Of a stretch of 64,000 nt of DNA, positions 33,006 through 42,585 are shown in pieces (the stretch's first letter is position 1; the number at the start of each line of letters is the position of its first letter). Source of the DNA: JBCFBK01 sp038562555 (GTDB lineage: Bacteria > Bacteroidota > Bacteroidia > Bacteroidales > Prolixibacteraceae); the NCBI GenBank assembly GCA_038562555.1, contig JBCFBK010000008.1:1-64000 (forward strand), in the 5' to 3' direction. The notes under the pieces were generated by a model. The model did no database searches, had not been told where the DNA came from, and saw nothing but the letters and a program-made list of their open reading frames with translations. A program made the translations under genes and the position numbers.

Positions 33006-35801
33006 ATGAACAAGAGACCAAACTTAAGCCGGACATTGGCAACAGCTCAGGGCAATTTTTTGTACTACGACCTGAGCGCCCTTTTAAAGGAGGGGCATGA
33101 TGTGGAAAAGTTTCCGTTTTCAATACGGATTCTTCTTGAAAACGTCATCAGAAACCAGAATGGCCTTACCTTTACGGACGATCACCTGGATACCATGCTG
33201 AACTGGAAGCCGAAGCCGGCCACCAGTGAAATCCCCTATCTGCCGGCGCGTGTGCTGATGCAGGATTTCACGGGAGTGCCCTCGATTGTAGACCTGGCTT
33301 CCATCCGCTCAGAGGTGGCGCGTAAACAGGGCGATGTGAGCCGGATCAATCCGCAGGTGCCGGTCGATTTAATCATCGATCATTCGGTGCAGGTCGACTT
33401 TTATGGAACCAAAGGATCCTATCAGCAGAACGTCGATCTTGAATATGAACGAAACCATGAACGGTATTCACTTCTGAAATGGGCTAAATCATCCTTCCGA
33501 AATTTTAATGTCCTTCCTCCCGGAATGGGAATCTGCCATCAGGTAAACCTTGAATATCTGGCCCGGGTAGCAACCGTGAGAGACGGAATGATCTTCCCGG
33601 ACACCCTCGTCGGGACCGATTCGCATACCCCCATGGTAAACGGCATTGGCGTGATCGGTTGGGGAGTAGGGGGGATCGAAGCCGAAGCCGTCATGCTTGG
33701 ACAACCTATCTACATCATGCTTCCTGAAGTCATCGGCTTAAAACTGACCGGTCGATTACAGGAAGGCACCACATCGACCGATCTGGTGTTATCGGTGGCC
33801 CGCCTGTTGCGTGATATCGGGGTGGTAGGCAAGTTCGTTGAAGTGTTCGGTGACGGACTGGATCATCTCACCGTACCCGACCGGGCAACCATTTCCAATA
33901 TGTCGCCGGAATTTGGTTGTACCGTGGTCTATTTCCCGCCCGATGCCAAGACGCTTGAATACCTGGAGATCACCGGCCGCGACAAAACTCATATCGAGAC
34001 GGTCGAAACTTACCTGAGAGCCAATCTGCTGTGGCGTGAAAATGAAGAAAAAATAGTGTTTTCGCAAGTGGTTGAACTGGATCTGGGGCTAATCGAGCCC
34101 TCCATTGCGGGGCCTAAACGCCCTCAGGATAAGATCGCGCTTGCAAAAGTGAAGGAACAGTTCATCAGTATCCTGCAAAGCAGTTATGAGCGGGATTATA
34201 TCAACCCGGATGAGCGGCCGGTAGGGCAGTGGGCCAATGAAGGCGGCCAGCCTGAAAAGCGGGCGGTACCGTCGCCATCGGACGATTTGGCCGTGGCTAC
34301 AGCCGGGATAAAAGTAAAGCCGGCAAAGGAAAGCCGATCCGGACTCAAAAGTGTCAGGATCAGTGCCGCTGGTTCGCAATATCTGCTCAGCGACGGAGCG
34401 GTGGTTATTGCAGCCATCACAAGCTGTACGAATACATCCAATCCAAGTGTCATGATTGGTGCAGGCCTGATTGCTCAAAAAGCGGTGGAAAAGGGGCTCA
34501 AAACAAAGCCCTGGGTAAAAACAAGTCTGGCTCCTGGTTCGCGGGTAGTCACCACTTATCTGGAAAAGGCAGGCCTTATCCCGTTTCTGGAGGCTTTGGG
34601 CTTTCACGTTGCAGGCTATGGCTGCACAACCTGTATTGGGAACAGCGGGCCGCTGCCTGCCCCGGTGAATAAAGCGATTACGGAAAATGAGCTGGTGGTT
34701 GCATCGGTCCTGTCGGGCAACCGGAATTTTGAGGCCCGCATCCATCCGCTGATAAAAATGAACTTTTTGGCTTCCCCGCTTTTGGTGGTAGCGTATGCAT
34801 TAGCCGGCCGCATCGACATCGACCTTCTGGAAGAACCGCTGGGGCTTGATCCCAACCTGGAACCTGTTTATCTCCGTGATATCTGGCCTTCGTCCGAAAG
34901 CATACAGCATGCCATGAAGGCCGTTTTGAGTTCCCAGGATTATCTGGAAAATTACAGCCGCATTTTTGAGGGCGATGAAAAATGGGAACAGCTTGCAACA
35001 ACGACGAGCGACGCATACCAGTGGAATGACCATTCCAGCTATATCCGGGAAGCGCCGTTCTTTAAAAATATCTCCGCCGAACCTGCGCCGGTATCAGACA
35101 TCCGGTCGGCACGCGTGCTGCTCAAGCTGGGTGATTCCGTAACCACCGATCACATTTCGCCTGCAGGATCTATTGCCGAATATTCGCCGGCCGGTGTATA
35201 CCTGAAATCGTTGGGCGTGGAGAGAAAAGACTTTAATTCGTACGGCTCGCGCCGCGGAAACCATGAAGTCATGATCCGGGGAACTTTTGCCAACGTCCGT
35301 CTAAAAAACCAGCTCGCCGACAGAGAAGGGGGCTGGACGATGTACCACCCATCGGGCGAAATCATGTCTGTTTACGACGCGTCGATGCAATACCAATCCC
35401 TGCAGGTGCCCTTGCTGGTGCTCGCCGGCCGGGAATATGGCAGCGGGTCTTCGCGCGATTGGGCTGCGAAGGGTACGACTTTGCTGGGGATCCGGGCTGT
35501 TATTGCCGAAAGCTTTGAGCGGATTCACCGCAGCAACCTGGTAGGGATGGGCGTCCTTCCGCTTCAGTTCATGCCGGGTGAAAATGCCGGGTCGCTCGGA
35601 CTAAAGGGTGATGAAAGCTTCGATATTTTGAATCTTGACGAGCTCACCCCAAATAAAGAAATAAAGGTTGCGGCTGCAAAGCCCTCGGGAGAACGCATGG
35701 AATTTCGGGTTATCGCCCGACTGGATTCTCTGATCGAAATAGATTATTACCGGCATGAGGGTATTTTGCAATACGTACTAAGGAGTTTTCTTAAAAAATA
35801 A
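33006..35801 (+). CDS. acnA: Aconitate hydratase, AcnA type
   Basis: A 931-residue aconitase of the AcnA/IRP type, interconverting citrate and isocitrate in the TCA cycle. 4Fe-4S ligands lie in AAITSCTNTSNP and YGCTTCIGNSGP. Substrate-binding motifs include LVGTDSHTPM, REYGSGSSRDWAAKG and the swivel-domain GDSVTTDHISPAG. A slightly longer linker around residues 400-450 is hydrophilic. It is transcribed after ilvD but separated from it by a terminator, so it is probably independent. With sucAB it supports an oxidative TCA cycle. Confidence 0.97.
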   Translation: MNKRPNLSRTLATAQGNFLYYDLSALLKEGHDVEKFPFSIRILLENVIRNQNGLTFTDDHLDTMLNWKPKPATSEIPYLPARVLMQDFTGVPSIVDLASIRSEVARKQGDVSRINPQVPVDLIIDHSVQVDFYGTKGSYQQNVDLEYERNHERYSLLKWAKSSFRNFNVLPPGMGICHQVNLEYLARVATVRDGMIFPDTLVGTDSHTPMVNGIGVIGWGVGGIEAEAVMLGQPIYIMLPEVIGLKLTGRLQEGTTSTDLVLSVARLLRDIGVVGKFVEVFGDGLDHLTVPDRATISNMSPEFGCTVVYFPPDAKTLEYLEITGRDKTHIETVETYLRANLLWRENEEKIVFSQVVELDLGLIEPSIAGPKRPQDKIALAKVKEQFISILQSSYERDYINPDERPVGQWANEGGQPEKRAVPSPSDDLAVATAGIKVKPAKESRSGLKSVRISAAGSQYLLSDGAVVIAAITSCTNTSNPSVMIGAGLIAQKAVEKGLKTKPWVKTSLAPGSRVVTTYLEKAGLIPFLEALGFHVAGYGCTTCIGNSGPLPAPVNKAITENELVVASVLSGNRNFEARIHPLIKMNFLASPLLVVAYALAGRIDIDLLEEPLGLDPNLEPVYLRDIWPSSESIQHAMKAVLSSQDYLENYSRIFEGDEKWEQLATTTSDAYQWNDHSSYIREAPFFKNISAEPAPVSDIRSARVLLKLGDSVTTDHISPAGSIAEYSPAGVYLKSLGVERKDFNSYGSRRGNHEVMIRGTFANVRLKNQLADREGGWTMYHPSGEIMSVYDASMQYQSLQVPLLVLAGREYGSGSSRDWAAKGTTLLGIRAVIAESFERIHRSNLVGMGVLPLQFMPGENAGSLGLKGDESFDILNLDELTPNKEIKVAAAKPSGERMEFRVIARLDSLIEIDYYRHEGILQYVLRSFLKK

Positions 35802-35844
35802 CAGACAAAGACCTGACTGTCAGCATGACTTTCAGGATACCCAA

Positions 35845-35880
35845 AAAAGCTTGCCGGGGGATTCACCCCGGCAAGCTTTT
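35845..35880 (+). terminator. Strong terminator after acnA
   Basis: A perfect 15-bp stem, AAAAGCTTGCCGGGG paired with CCCCGGCAAGCTTTT, with a 6-nt loop. Confidence 0.93.
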
Positions 35881-36006
35881 CAGGCTTTCGGCCGTATCCG
35901 GAATCGGCGCCGCTTTCTATTAACAATTGGCAGGCATTTTTCAACCTGAGGGACGATTCTTCAATATTTCCGCTATTTTTATCGCATCTTATCACATGAA
36001 GAAATT

Positions 36007-37416
36007 ATGAGCGGATTTTTCGGAAGCGTGTCGAAGCGCGACTGCGTCATGGACGTATTTTATGGTACCGATTATCATTCCCACCTGGGTACAAAACGGG
36101 CAGGCCTGGCATTTTATTCAAAGGAACAAGGATTTCAGCGAGCTATCCACAGTCTGGAAGACGGGTATTTCAGGAACAAGTTCGACCGGGATATCCTTGA
36201 GTTTAAAGGCAACAGTGGGATAGGGGTTATCAGTGATTTTGAGGCCCAGCCCATTGTGGTCACCTCCCACATGGGGCGCTTTGCTGTGGCCACCGTGAGC
36301 AGAATCGCCAACAGCGAGGAGCTGGAAAGGGAGTTCACCAGCCGGCGCCACACGTTTTCAGAAACCAGTCAGGGATCAGTTAATCCCACCGAACTGGTGG
36401 CCATGCTGATTGCTGAATGTGAAGATTTTGTGTCGGGTATCAGGCATGTTTTTGACCGGATTAAAGGATCGTGTTCCATCCTGGTGCTGACCGAAAACGG
36501 CATTATTGCTGCCCGGGATAAATTGGGACGTACACCCGTCCTGATTGGCAAAAAGCAGGACGCCTATGCCGTGTCGTTCGAAAGTTGTGCGTTTCCCAAT
36601 CTTGATTTTGAGACGGAGTATTTTCTTGGTCCGGGCGAAATCGTTGAAGTAACTCCCGACGGATACAAACAGCTGAAAAAGGCCAACGATAAAATGCAGG
36701 TATGTTCTTTCCTGTGGGTCTATTACGGCTATCCGCCATCGTATTATGAAAATATCAATGTTGATGACACCCGCTACCGCTGCGGTGCGGCCCTGGCTAA
36801 GAATGACCAGGTCAGCGCCGATTTCGTTGCAGGGATTCCCGATTCGGGCATCGGGCATGCCATGGGCTACAGCAATGAAAAGCGCATTCCGATCAAACGA
36901 CCTTATTCTAAATACACCCCGACCTGGCCACGCAGCTTTATGCCGCAGAATCAGGAAACACGCGACCTGGTGGCCAAAATGAAGCTCATTACCAATAAAT
37001 CGGTCATCAAAGGGAAAAGCGGCATATTTCTGGATGATTCGATTGTCCGCGGGACGCAACTGAAGGATAACGTGCAACATTTACATGCCGGCGGTATCAA
37101 GGAAGTGCATATGCGCATAGCCTGTCCTCCCTTAATTTTCCCCTGCGAATTCCTGAATTTCAGCCGCTCACGGACCACAATGGACCTGGCTACCCGTAGA
37201 GCGATCCGGGAACTGGAGGGCGGAGATGGTGATCATCTGGAAACTTACGCCGACGAAAACAGTGACAGGCACACTGCTATGGTTGAACGCATCAGAAAGA
37301 AACTGGACCTGACCACGCTTAAATTTCAAAGGCTCGATGATATGGTCAACGCAATCGGAATTCCAAAGGAAAAGCTGTGTACCCATTGCTGGGATGGCTC
37401 GGGCTGCTTTCAATAA
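36007..37416 (+). CDS. PurF-like amidophosphoribosyltransferase paralogue, glutaminase site lost
   Basis: A 469-residue protein with the fold of amidophosphoribosyltransferase. The phosphoribosyltransferase half is intact: PRPP loop IFLDDSIVRGTQ (about residues 340-351) and the preceding RSFMPQNQETRDLVAKMKL block. The N-terminal glutaminase half is degenerate: the catalytic N-terminal Cys is Ser (MSGFFGSV), the region of the substrate-binding Arg is shortened to GIGVISDFEAQP, and the oxyanion Asn-Gly is replaced (VATVSRIAN). Glutamine hydrolysis is therefore unlikely. It may use ammonia, have another acceptor, or be regulatory. I recall similar Cys-less paralogues in Bacteroidales. The 3' end overlaps the convergent channel gene by 7 bp. 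Confidence 0.85.
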   Translation: MSGFFGSVSKRDCVMDVFYGTDYHSHLGTKRAGLAFYSKEQGFQRAIHSLEDGYFRNKFDRDILEFKGNSGIGVISDFEAQPIVVTSHMGRFAVATVSRIANSEELEREFTSRRHTFSETSQGSVNPTELVAMLIAECEDFVSGIRHVFDRIKGSCSILVLTENGIIAARDKLGRTPVLIGKKQDAYAVSFESCAFPNLDFETEYFLGPGEIVEVTPDGYKQLKKANDKMQVCSFLWVYYGYPPSYYENINVDDTRYRCGAALAKNDQVSADFVAGIPDSGIGHAMGYSNEKRIPIKRPYSKYTPTWPRSFMPQNQETRDLVAKMKLITNKSVIKGKSGIFLDDSIVRGTQLKDNVQHLHAGGIKEVHMRIACPPLIFPCEFLNFSRSRTTMDLATRRAIRELEGGDGDHLETYADENSDRHTAMVERIRKKLDLTTLKFQRLDDMVNAIGIPKEKLCTHCWDGSGCFQ

Positions 37417-38210
37417 ATGGCAGATCCGCATCGTTTGCAGTAGCGGGCATCATCGTCATGTTTATCATACAGGCAATTAGAACAAACCTGCGTGTTGGTC
37501 GCTGTTTTCTTTCTCATCAAACTCGCTGTAACGATCCCGGTAGGCACGGCAATGATGGCATAGCCCAGGATCATGACCAGGCTGGCAAAGAATTTTCCAA
37601 CCCCGGTTGCCGGCGAAATATCGCCGTAGCCCACGGTCGTTAAGGTAACAATGGCCCAGTAGATGCTGGTGGGAATATCGATAAACCCGTTTTCATGCCC
37701 TTCGACCGTGTACATGAATGTCCCGATGATTACGGTGAGGATCAGCACAAACGTGACAAAAATACCGAGCTTTTGCCTGCTTTCCCACAGGGCATCTGCA
37801 ATCAGGTTTCCCGCACTGGTATAACTGGTCAGTTTCAGGATACGGAAAACCCGGATCAGCCGGAGTGCCCGGATCACAATCAGGCTGTGTCCGCCCGTCA
37901 GGATTAAACCCAGATAAGTTGGGATGACGGCCAGCAAATCGATCAGCCCGTAAAAGCTGAAAATATATTTCAAAGGCCGCCTGCTTATCCGGATCCGGGT
38001 GAAATACTCCAGGGTAAAAATACCGGTAATGATCCATTCCGTTATGGTAAGGAGCGACCGGTGTTCCGCATTGATGCCTGCAACGCTTTCAAGCATGACC
38101 ACCAGAACACTGACCAGAATAATAACCAGCAACACGATATCGAACATCCTGCCTGCCCGGGTATCGGCCTCAAAAACGATTTCGTACAATCTTTTTTTAA
38201 ATGGAGCCAT
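37410..38210 (-). CDS. Voltage-gated-type potassium channel with C-terminal zinc ribbon
   Basis: A 266-residue six-helix ion channel. An Arg-rich S4 is visible (ALRLIRVFRILKL), and the pore loop carries the potassium selectivity filter TLTTVGYGDISP. After the last helix the cytosolic tail ends in a zinc-ribbon-like motif with two Cys pairs (CSNCLYD ... RYCKRCGSAIY). It should conduct potassium across the inner membrane, gated by voltage or a ligand. A 26-bp palindrome lies just upstream. It is not next to the potassium-uptake island that starts 6.6 kb downstream. Confidence 0.9.
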   Translation of the reverse strand: MAPFKKRLYEIVFEADTRAGRMFDIVLLVIILVSVLVVMLESVAGINAEHRSLLTITEWIITGIFTLEYFTRIRISRRPLKYIFSFYGLIDLLAVIPTYLGLILTGGHSLIVIRALRLIRVFRILKLTSYTSAGNLIADALWESRQKLGIFVTFVLILTVIIGTFMYTVEGHENGFIDIPTSIYWAIVTLTTVGYGDISPATGVGKFFASLVMILGYAIIAVPTGIVTASLMRKKTATNTQVCSNCLYDKHDDDARYCKRCGSAIY

Positions 38211-38234
38211 TGGTGGTATCGTATTAAAATCAAA

Positions 38235-38260
38235 CTGTTGCCTGCAGCTGCAGGCAACAG
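38235..38260 (-). terminator. 26-bp perfect palindrome, probable terminator of the efflux operon
   Basis: The half-site CTGTTGCCTGCAG is followed directly by its exact complement. In RNA it folds as an 11-bp stem with an AGCT loop. On the minus strand it is followed by TTTGATTTT, so it probably ends the metal-efflux transcript. It also lies 25 bp upstream of the channel ATG and could serve as an operator. Confidence 0.65.
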
Positions 38261-38308
38261 TAAAGGTAAAAAAGAAAACAGATTTTTAAAGCATCAGGAA
38301 GGCCGCAG

Positions 38309-39490
38309 CTAAAGAAACCAATTCAATTCCGCGATACTCCTGTTCTTTTCCTTTTCCAGTTCCAGCACCCTGTTCCGGCTTTCATACCAGACCGACAGTT
38401 CGACCAGATAATCGATCAGGCTAATTTCACCTTTGTCCAGCGCCTTTACGAGCAGGCGGGAGTTGTCGAACTCTTTCAGTTGCGATTGATATTCCCTGCT
38501 GCTGTTTTTAAGTTGCACGGCTTTGGCGTGTAAAGCTCTCAGCTCGTTATACAAATCGGCCTTGCTGTCGGCGGCAGCACTTTCCACAGCTATTTCGTTG
38601 GCTTTGGCATATTTCACCGTATTTTTTGTTTCCCATAAAGGAATTGACATGCCAACCGTTAAGCCCTGAAATCTTTCGCCGACAACCTTTTCACTCATGT
38701 ACCCGGCCTGAAATTTGGGCAGGCTGAGCGCTTTATGCAGGCTGACCTGTTTCCGGCTCAGTTCCACTTCTTTTTTTAACCAGTTTAAGAGCGGGTTACG
38801 CTGTTCAGCCACCGCATACCACTGGTCAAAGTCGGCCGGCAGTAAGGTTTGGGGAAAGACATCATCGGTAAAATCCACCGGAGTACCTCCGTTTAAACGG
38901 GCCAGTTCGCCCAGTAAGCTTTTCCTTTCGATATCGAGTAATTCCATTTCCTTAGTCAGCTTCAACAGGCTCAACTGCGCTTTATTATAGTCCAGGATGT
39001 TGATTTCTCCGGCATTGAACTTCGATTTAAAAGAACCGGCAATACGTTCGGCCCGGGTATGTCGCTGCGTCAATTCCTTTTTCAGGGCGTTGGTATAAAT
39101 CAGGTCCACGCAAATTAACCGGGCTTTTAAAAGCAGGCCTTTTTTTTGTTTTTCGTATTCCAGTTCAAGCTGCTCATTTTTCAGATCCGAGATCTGGTTC
39201 TTTATGCCGTAGGCTGCCGGAAAATCGAATGTTTGCGTGATGCTGATATCCGTGCGGTTGCCAATCCCCGAAGGCGTGCCCCACAAATAGTTGAAGGCGG
39301 CTTCGGGATTTTGAAGGGAAATTCCGGTTTTATTTTCCAGTTTATCCGCTTCAGCCCGCTTTCGCAAGGCGGAAAGGCGGGTGTTATTTTTCTCAATCTC
39401 CGCCAGCGTACGATCGGTCTGATTTTGAGCCAGCGAGGGAGAATGAAAGCCGGCAAGGACGATCAGTGCGATTAGTATTTTTTTTCTCAT
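38309..39490 (-). CDS. TolC-family outer-membrane efflux protein
   Basis: A 393-residue protein with a signal peptide (ILIALIVLAGFHSPSLAQ) and long amphipathic helices typical of TolC/OEP channels (for example YLWGTPSGIGNRTDISITQTFDFP, split strands, and ELRALHAKAVQLKNSS coiled parts). It forms the outer-membrane exit duct of an RND efflux pump. The frame extends much further upstream within the CusA gene, but the ATG at 39490 overlaps the pump stop codon by 4 bp and begins the signal peptide, so it is the true start. Last gene of the efflux operon. Confidence 0.88.
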   Translation of the reverse strand: MRKKILIALIVLAGFHSPSLAQNQTDRTLAEIEKNNTRLSALRKRAEADKLENKTGISLQNPEAAFNYLWGTPSGIGNRTDISITQTFDFPAAYGIKNQISDLKNEQLELEYEKQKKGLLLKARLICVDLIYTNALKKELTQRHTRAERIAGSFKSKFNAGEINILDYNKAQLSLLKLTKEMELLDIERKSLLGELARLNGGTPVDFTDDVFPQTLLPADFDQWYAVAEQRNPLLNWLKKEVELSRKQVSLHKALSLPKFQAGYMSEKVVGERFQGLTVGMSIPLWETKNTVKYAKANEIAVESAAADSKADLYNELRALHAKAVQLKNSSREYQSQLKEFDNSRLLVKALDKGEISLIDYLVELSVWYESRNRVLELEKEKNRSIAELNWFL

Positions 39491-42400
39491 TTGGATTTGT
39501 TTTTCAGGTACATACTGTATATGACAGGTACCACGTAAATATTCAGCAGGGTGGAAGTGAGCAGTCCGCCGAGGATCACTTTGGCCATGGGACTTTGAAT
39601 CTCGTTGCCCGACAAATCGCCTCTCATTGCCAGAGGAATTAAAGCCAGTGCGGCAGTGAGCGCGGTCATTAAAATGGCGTTCAGCCGGTCGGATGAGCCT
39701 TTTGTAACGGTTTCGTACAGCGAAACACCCTGACTTTGCAGCTTCTGGTAGTTTGAAATCAGCAGAATCCCGTTCCGGGTGGCAATGCCAAAAAGGGTTA
39801 TAAAGCCGATAATTGCGGGTATACTTAGGATGCCCGGGCCAAGCCATACGGAGAACACACCGCCAATCAACGCCAGGGGCAAATTAAGCAGGATAATCCC
39901 TGCCAGTTTAAAATCTTTGAATTCCTGGAACAGGAGCAAAAAGATGACGATGATCGCTATCAGAGAAGTGAGCAGGAGGGTCCTGGAAGCTTTTGCTTCG
40001 CTTTCAAACTGGCCGCCGTACTCAATGCGGTAGCCTTCAGGCAGGGCCACCTTGTCGCGGATATTTTTTTGAATATCCTGCACAACGCTTCGCAAATCGC
40101 GTTCGGCGACATTGGCCGATACCACAATTTTCCGTTGCACGTTTTCCCGGCTGACGGAACTGGGACCGGAAACAGAGACGATATCAGCCACCTGCTCCAG
40201 GGGGACCTTTTGTCCGTTTTCGGTGTCGATCAGGGCCGTGCGGATCCCTTCAAGCGATTCGGTATAATCGCGGTTCAGACGTAAAACCAGATCAAAACTG
40301 CGCTGGCCTTCAAAAATGGCAGCCAGTTTTTCGCCTCCGAAAGCCAGGTCAACAAATTCATTAAACTGTGCAATTGTGATACCATACTGCGCCAGCATGT
40401 TCCGGTTGGCCCTTATTTGCACCTGCGGAATTTCAATTTGCTGATCAACATTCACGTCAACCAGACCTTCAATACCAACAATGGCATTTTTAATTTCATT
40501 GCCGGTTGCGAACATCCTGTTAAGATCGGTACCAAATAACTTGATGGCGATGTTCGCCCGGGTTCCCGACAACATATGGTCGATCCGGTGGCCAAGCGGC
40601 TGGCCCACGGTAAAGGCGATGCCTGGTACGCCCGACAAGGTAGCGCGAACATCCGACATAAACTCCTCCTGGCTCCGTTCATCCAGTTTAAAATTCACAT
40701 CGATCTCCGCGCTGTTGGTCGTTTGGGAGTGTTCATCCAGCTCGCCTCTCCCGGTCCGGCGGGCGGTACCTGTAACTTCGGGTATAGTCAGCAACTCCGT
40801 TTCGGTCAGCTTACCCAGCCGGTTGCTTTCTTCGAGCGATACACCGGGTTTTGCTATAACCGACAAGGTTAAAGCGCCTTCATTGAAGGGAGGCAGGAAG
40901 CTCCGCCCGAAGGTGGAAAATACAAGTAAAGCAAGCACAAACATGCCCGCCGTCACAAGAAGCACGGTCCTTTTGTGATTTAATGCATACTGCAACGATT
41001 TTTCGTAACGGCTGACAATTATTCGTACCAGCCACTTCTCCTTTTCATTTTTTGCAAGATAACGCTCATCGGAGAGCAGCATCTTCGACAACAGGGGAGT
41101 CAGTGTCATGGCTACCACAAGCGAAACAAACAGGGAAACGATAAAGGCAACACCCAGGGGGTGCAGCATTCTGCCTTCCATGCCGGAAAGAAAAAACAGG
41201 GGTAAAAAAGCAACCATAATAATTAAGGTCGCATTCAGGATTGAGGCCCTGATTTCTTTCGACGCCTCGAATACGACGGTATAGGCGGTTTGTTTTTCGG
41301 CATCCGGTTTCAACCGGTTTTGCCGAAGGCGTTTATAGACATTTTCCACATCGATGATTGCGTCATCTACGAGCGAGCCAACGGCGATTGCCATTCCGCC
41401 CAGGCTCATGGTATTGATCGTCATTCCCAATGCTTTCAGGACTAAAACAGCGCCCAGCAGCGATAAGGGAATGGCCAGCAGTGAAATAACCGTTGTGCGG
41501 AAACTGCCCAGGAAAAGGAACAGGATGATAATCACAAAAATACCTCCCTCAATCAGGGCATTTTGCACATTCCTGACCGATGTCTCAATAAAATCGGCCT
41601 GGCGGAATATTTTTGTATCCAGCTTAACATCGGCCGGGAGTACTCCCGACAAATCGGCCAGGTTCTTCTCGATACGCCTGGTTACTTCCAGGGTATTGGC
41701 ATTGGGTTGCTTTGAAATGGACAGAATAACCGCCGGTTTTCCGTTGCCGGAAGCATAACCCATTTTGGGAGCGCTCCCGATCTTAACGTCGGCAACGTCA
41801 CTGATCCGTACAGGTTTTCCTTTTATCGACTTAATCCAGGTGTTTCCTAAGTCCGTCGTATCGGACGTGCGGGCGATCCCCCTGACTACGTATTCATTCC
41901 CAAACTGCCTTAGGACGCCGCCGGTCGAGTTTTGGCTGATTCCCCGGCAGACTTCGGCCAACTCGTTGATAGACACCTGGTAATACTGCATTTTTCGGGG
42001 GTTGGCCAACACCTGGTATTGTTTAAAATCGCCCCCGATGATGGTCACCTGTGAAACACCTCCTGTTGCCAGGATAAGTGGTTTTACATCCCATTCGGCA
42101 ATCGTACGCAGGTCCATCATACTGGTGCTGTCGGCCTGCATCCCTACGAAGAAGATTTCGCCCATCACGCTCGACTGAGGGGCAAGAACCGGTTGTGCAA
42201 CGCCCGGCGGCATAGCCGACGAAATACTGATTAGCTTTTCACTGACAACCTGACGTGCCTTAAAAATGTCGGTTCCCCAGTCAAATTCAACCCAAACAAA
42301 CGAATACCCCTGAGACGAGGCCGAGCGTACCCGGCGCACATCGGTTGCCCCGTTTACAGCCGTTTCAATCGGGAAGGTAACCAGCCGTTCAACTTCTTCC

Positions 42401-42573
42401 GACGCCATGCCGTGCGCATCGGTCATCACAACAACCGTGGGAGCGGTCAGGTCAGGAAAAACATCAACGTCCATATTGGTCGCGGTCCGGAGACCAAAAA
42501 CAACCAGCAGCACTGAAGCAAGTAAAATCAGATAGTTGTTGTTCAGTGAAAATTTTATAATATTGTTTAGCAT
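39487..42573 (-). CDS. CusA/CzcA-family heavy-metal RND efflux pump
   Basis: A 1028-residue inner-membrane proton-driven transporter of the HME-RND family. It has twelve membrane helices and two large periplasmic loops. The TM4 proton-relay motif GSLVDDAIIDVENV is typical of metal-type RND pumps, as is the N-terminal DVDVFPDLTAPTVVVMTDAHGM segment. The metal (copper/silver or zinc/cobalt/cadmium) cannot be assigned with certainty. It is the middle gene of an operon with an adaptor (stop 12 bp upstream) and a TolC-type channel (4-bp overlap). Confidence 0.94.
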   Translation of the reverse strand: MLNNIIKFSLNNNYLILLASVLLVVFGLRTATNMDVDVFPDLTAPTVVVMTDAHGMASEEVERLVTFPIETAVNGATDVRRVRSASSQGYSFVWVEFDWGTDIFKARQVVSEKLISISSAMPPGVAQPVLAPQSSVMGEIFFVGMQADSTSMMDLRTIAEWDVKPLILATGGVSQVTIIGGDFKQYQVLANPRKMQYYQVSINELAEVCRGISQNSTGGVLRQFGNEYVVRGIARTSDTTDLGNTWIKSIKGKPVRISDVADVKIGSAPKMGYASGNGKPAVILSISKQPNANTLEVTRRIEKNLADLSGVLPADVKLDTKIFRQADFIETSVRNVQNALIEGGIFVIIILFLFLGSFRTTVISLLAIPLSLLGAVLVLKALGMTINTMSLGGMAIAVGSLVDDAIIDVENVYKRLRQNRLKPDAEKQTAYTVVFEASKEIRASILNATLIIMVAFLPLFFLSGMEGRMLHPLGVAFIVSLFVSLVVAMTLTPLLSKMLLSDERYLAKNEKEKWLVRIIVSRYEKSLQYALNHKRTVLLVTAGMFVLALLVFSTFGRSFLPPFNEGALTLSVIAKPGVSLEESNRLGKLTETELLTIPEVTGTARRTGRGELDEHSQTTNSAEIDVNFKLDERSQEEFMSDVRATLSGVPGIAFTVGQPLGHRIDHMLSGTRANIAIKLFGTDLNRMFATGNEIKNAIVGIEGLVDVNVDQQIEIPQVQIRANRNMLAQYGITIAQFNEFVDLAFGGEKLAAIFEGQRSFDLVLRLNRDYTESLEGIRTALIDTENGQKVPLEQVADIVSVSGPSSVSRENVQRKIVVSANVAERDLRSVVQDIQKNIRDKVALPEGYRIEYGGQFESEAKASRTLLLTSLIAIIVIFLLLFQEFKDFKLAGIILLNLPLALIGGVFSVWLGPGILSIPAIIGFITLFGIATRNGILLISNYQKLQSQGVSLYETVTKGSSDRLNAILMTALTAALALIPLAMRGDLSGNEIQSPMAKVILGGLLTSTLLNIYVVPVIYSMYLKNKSK

Positions 42574-42585
42574 AGCTTCAACTGG

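Noticed and set aside
39491..39847. 119-residue N-terminal extension of the TolC-type protein
   Set aside because: It lies in another frame of the CusA gene and precedes a clear signal peptide beginning at 39490.
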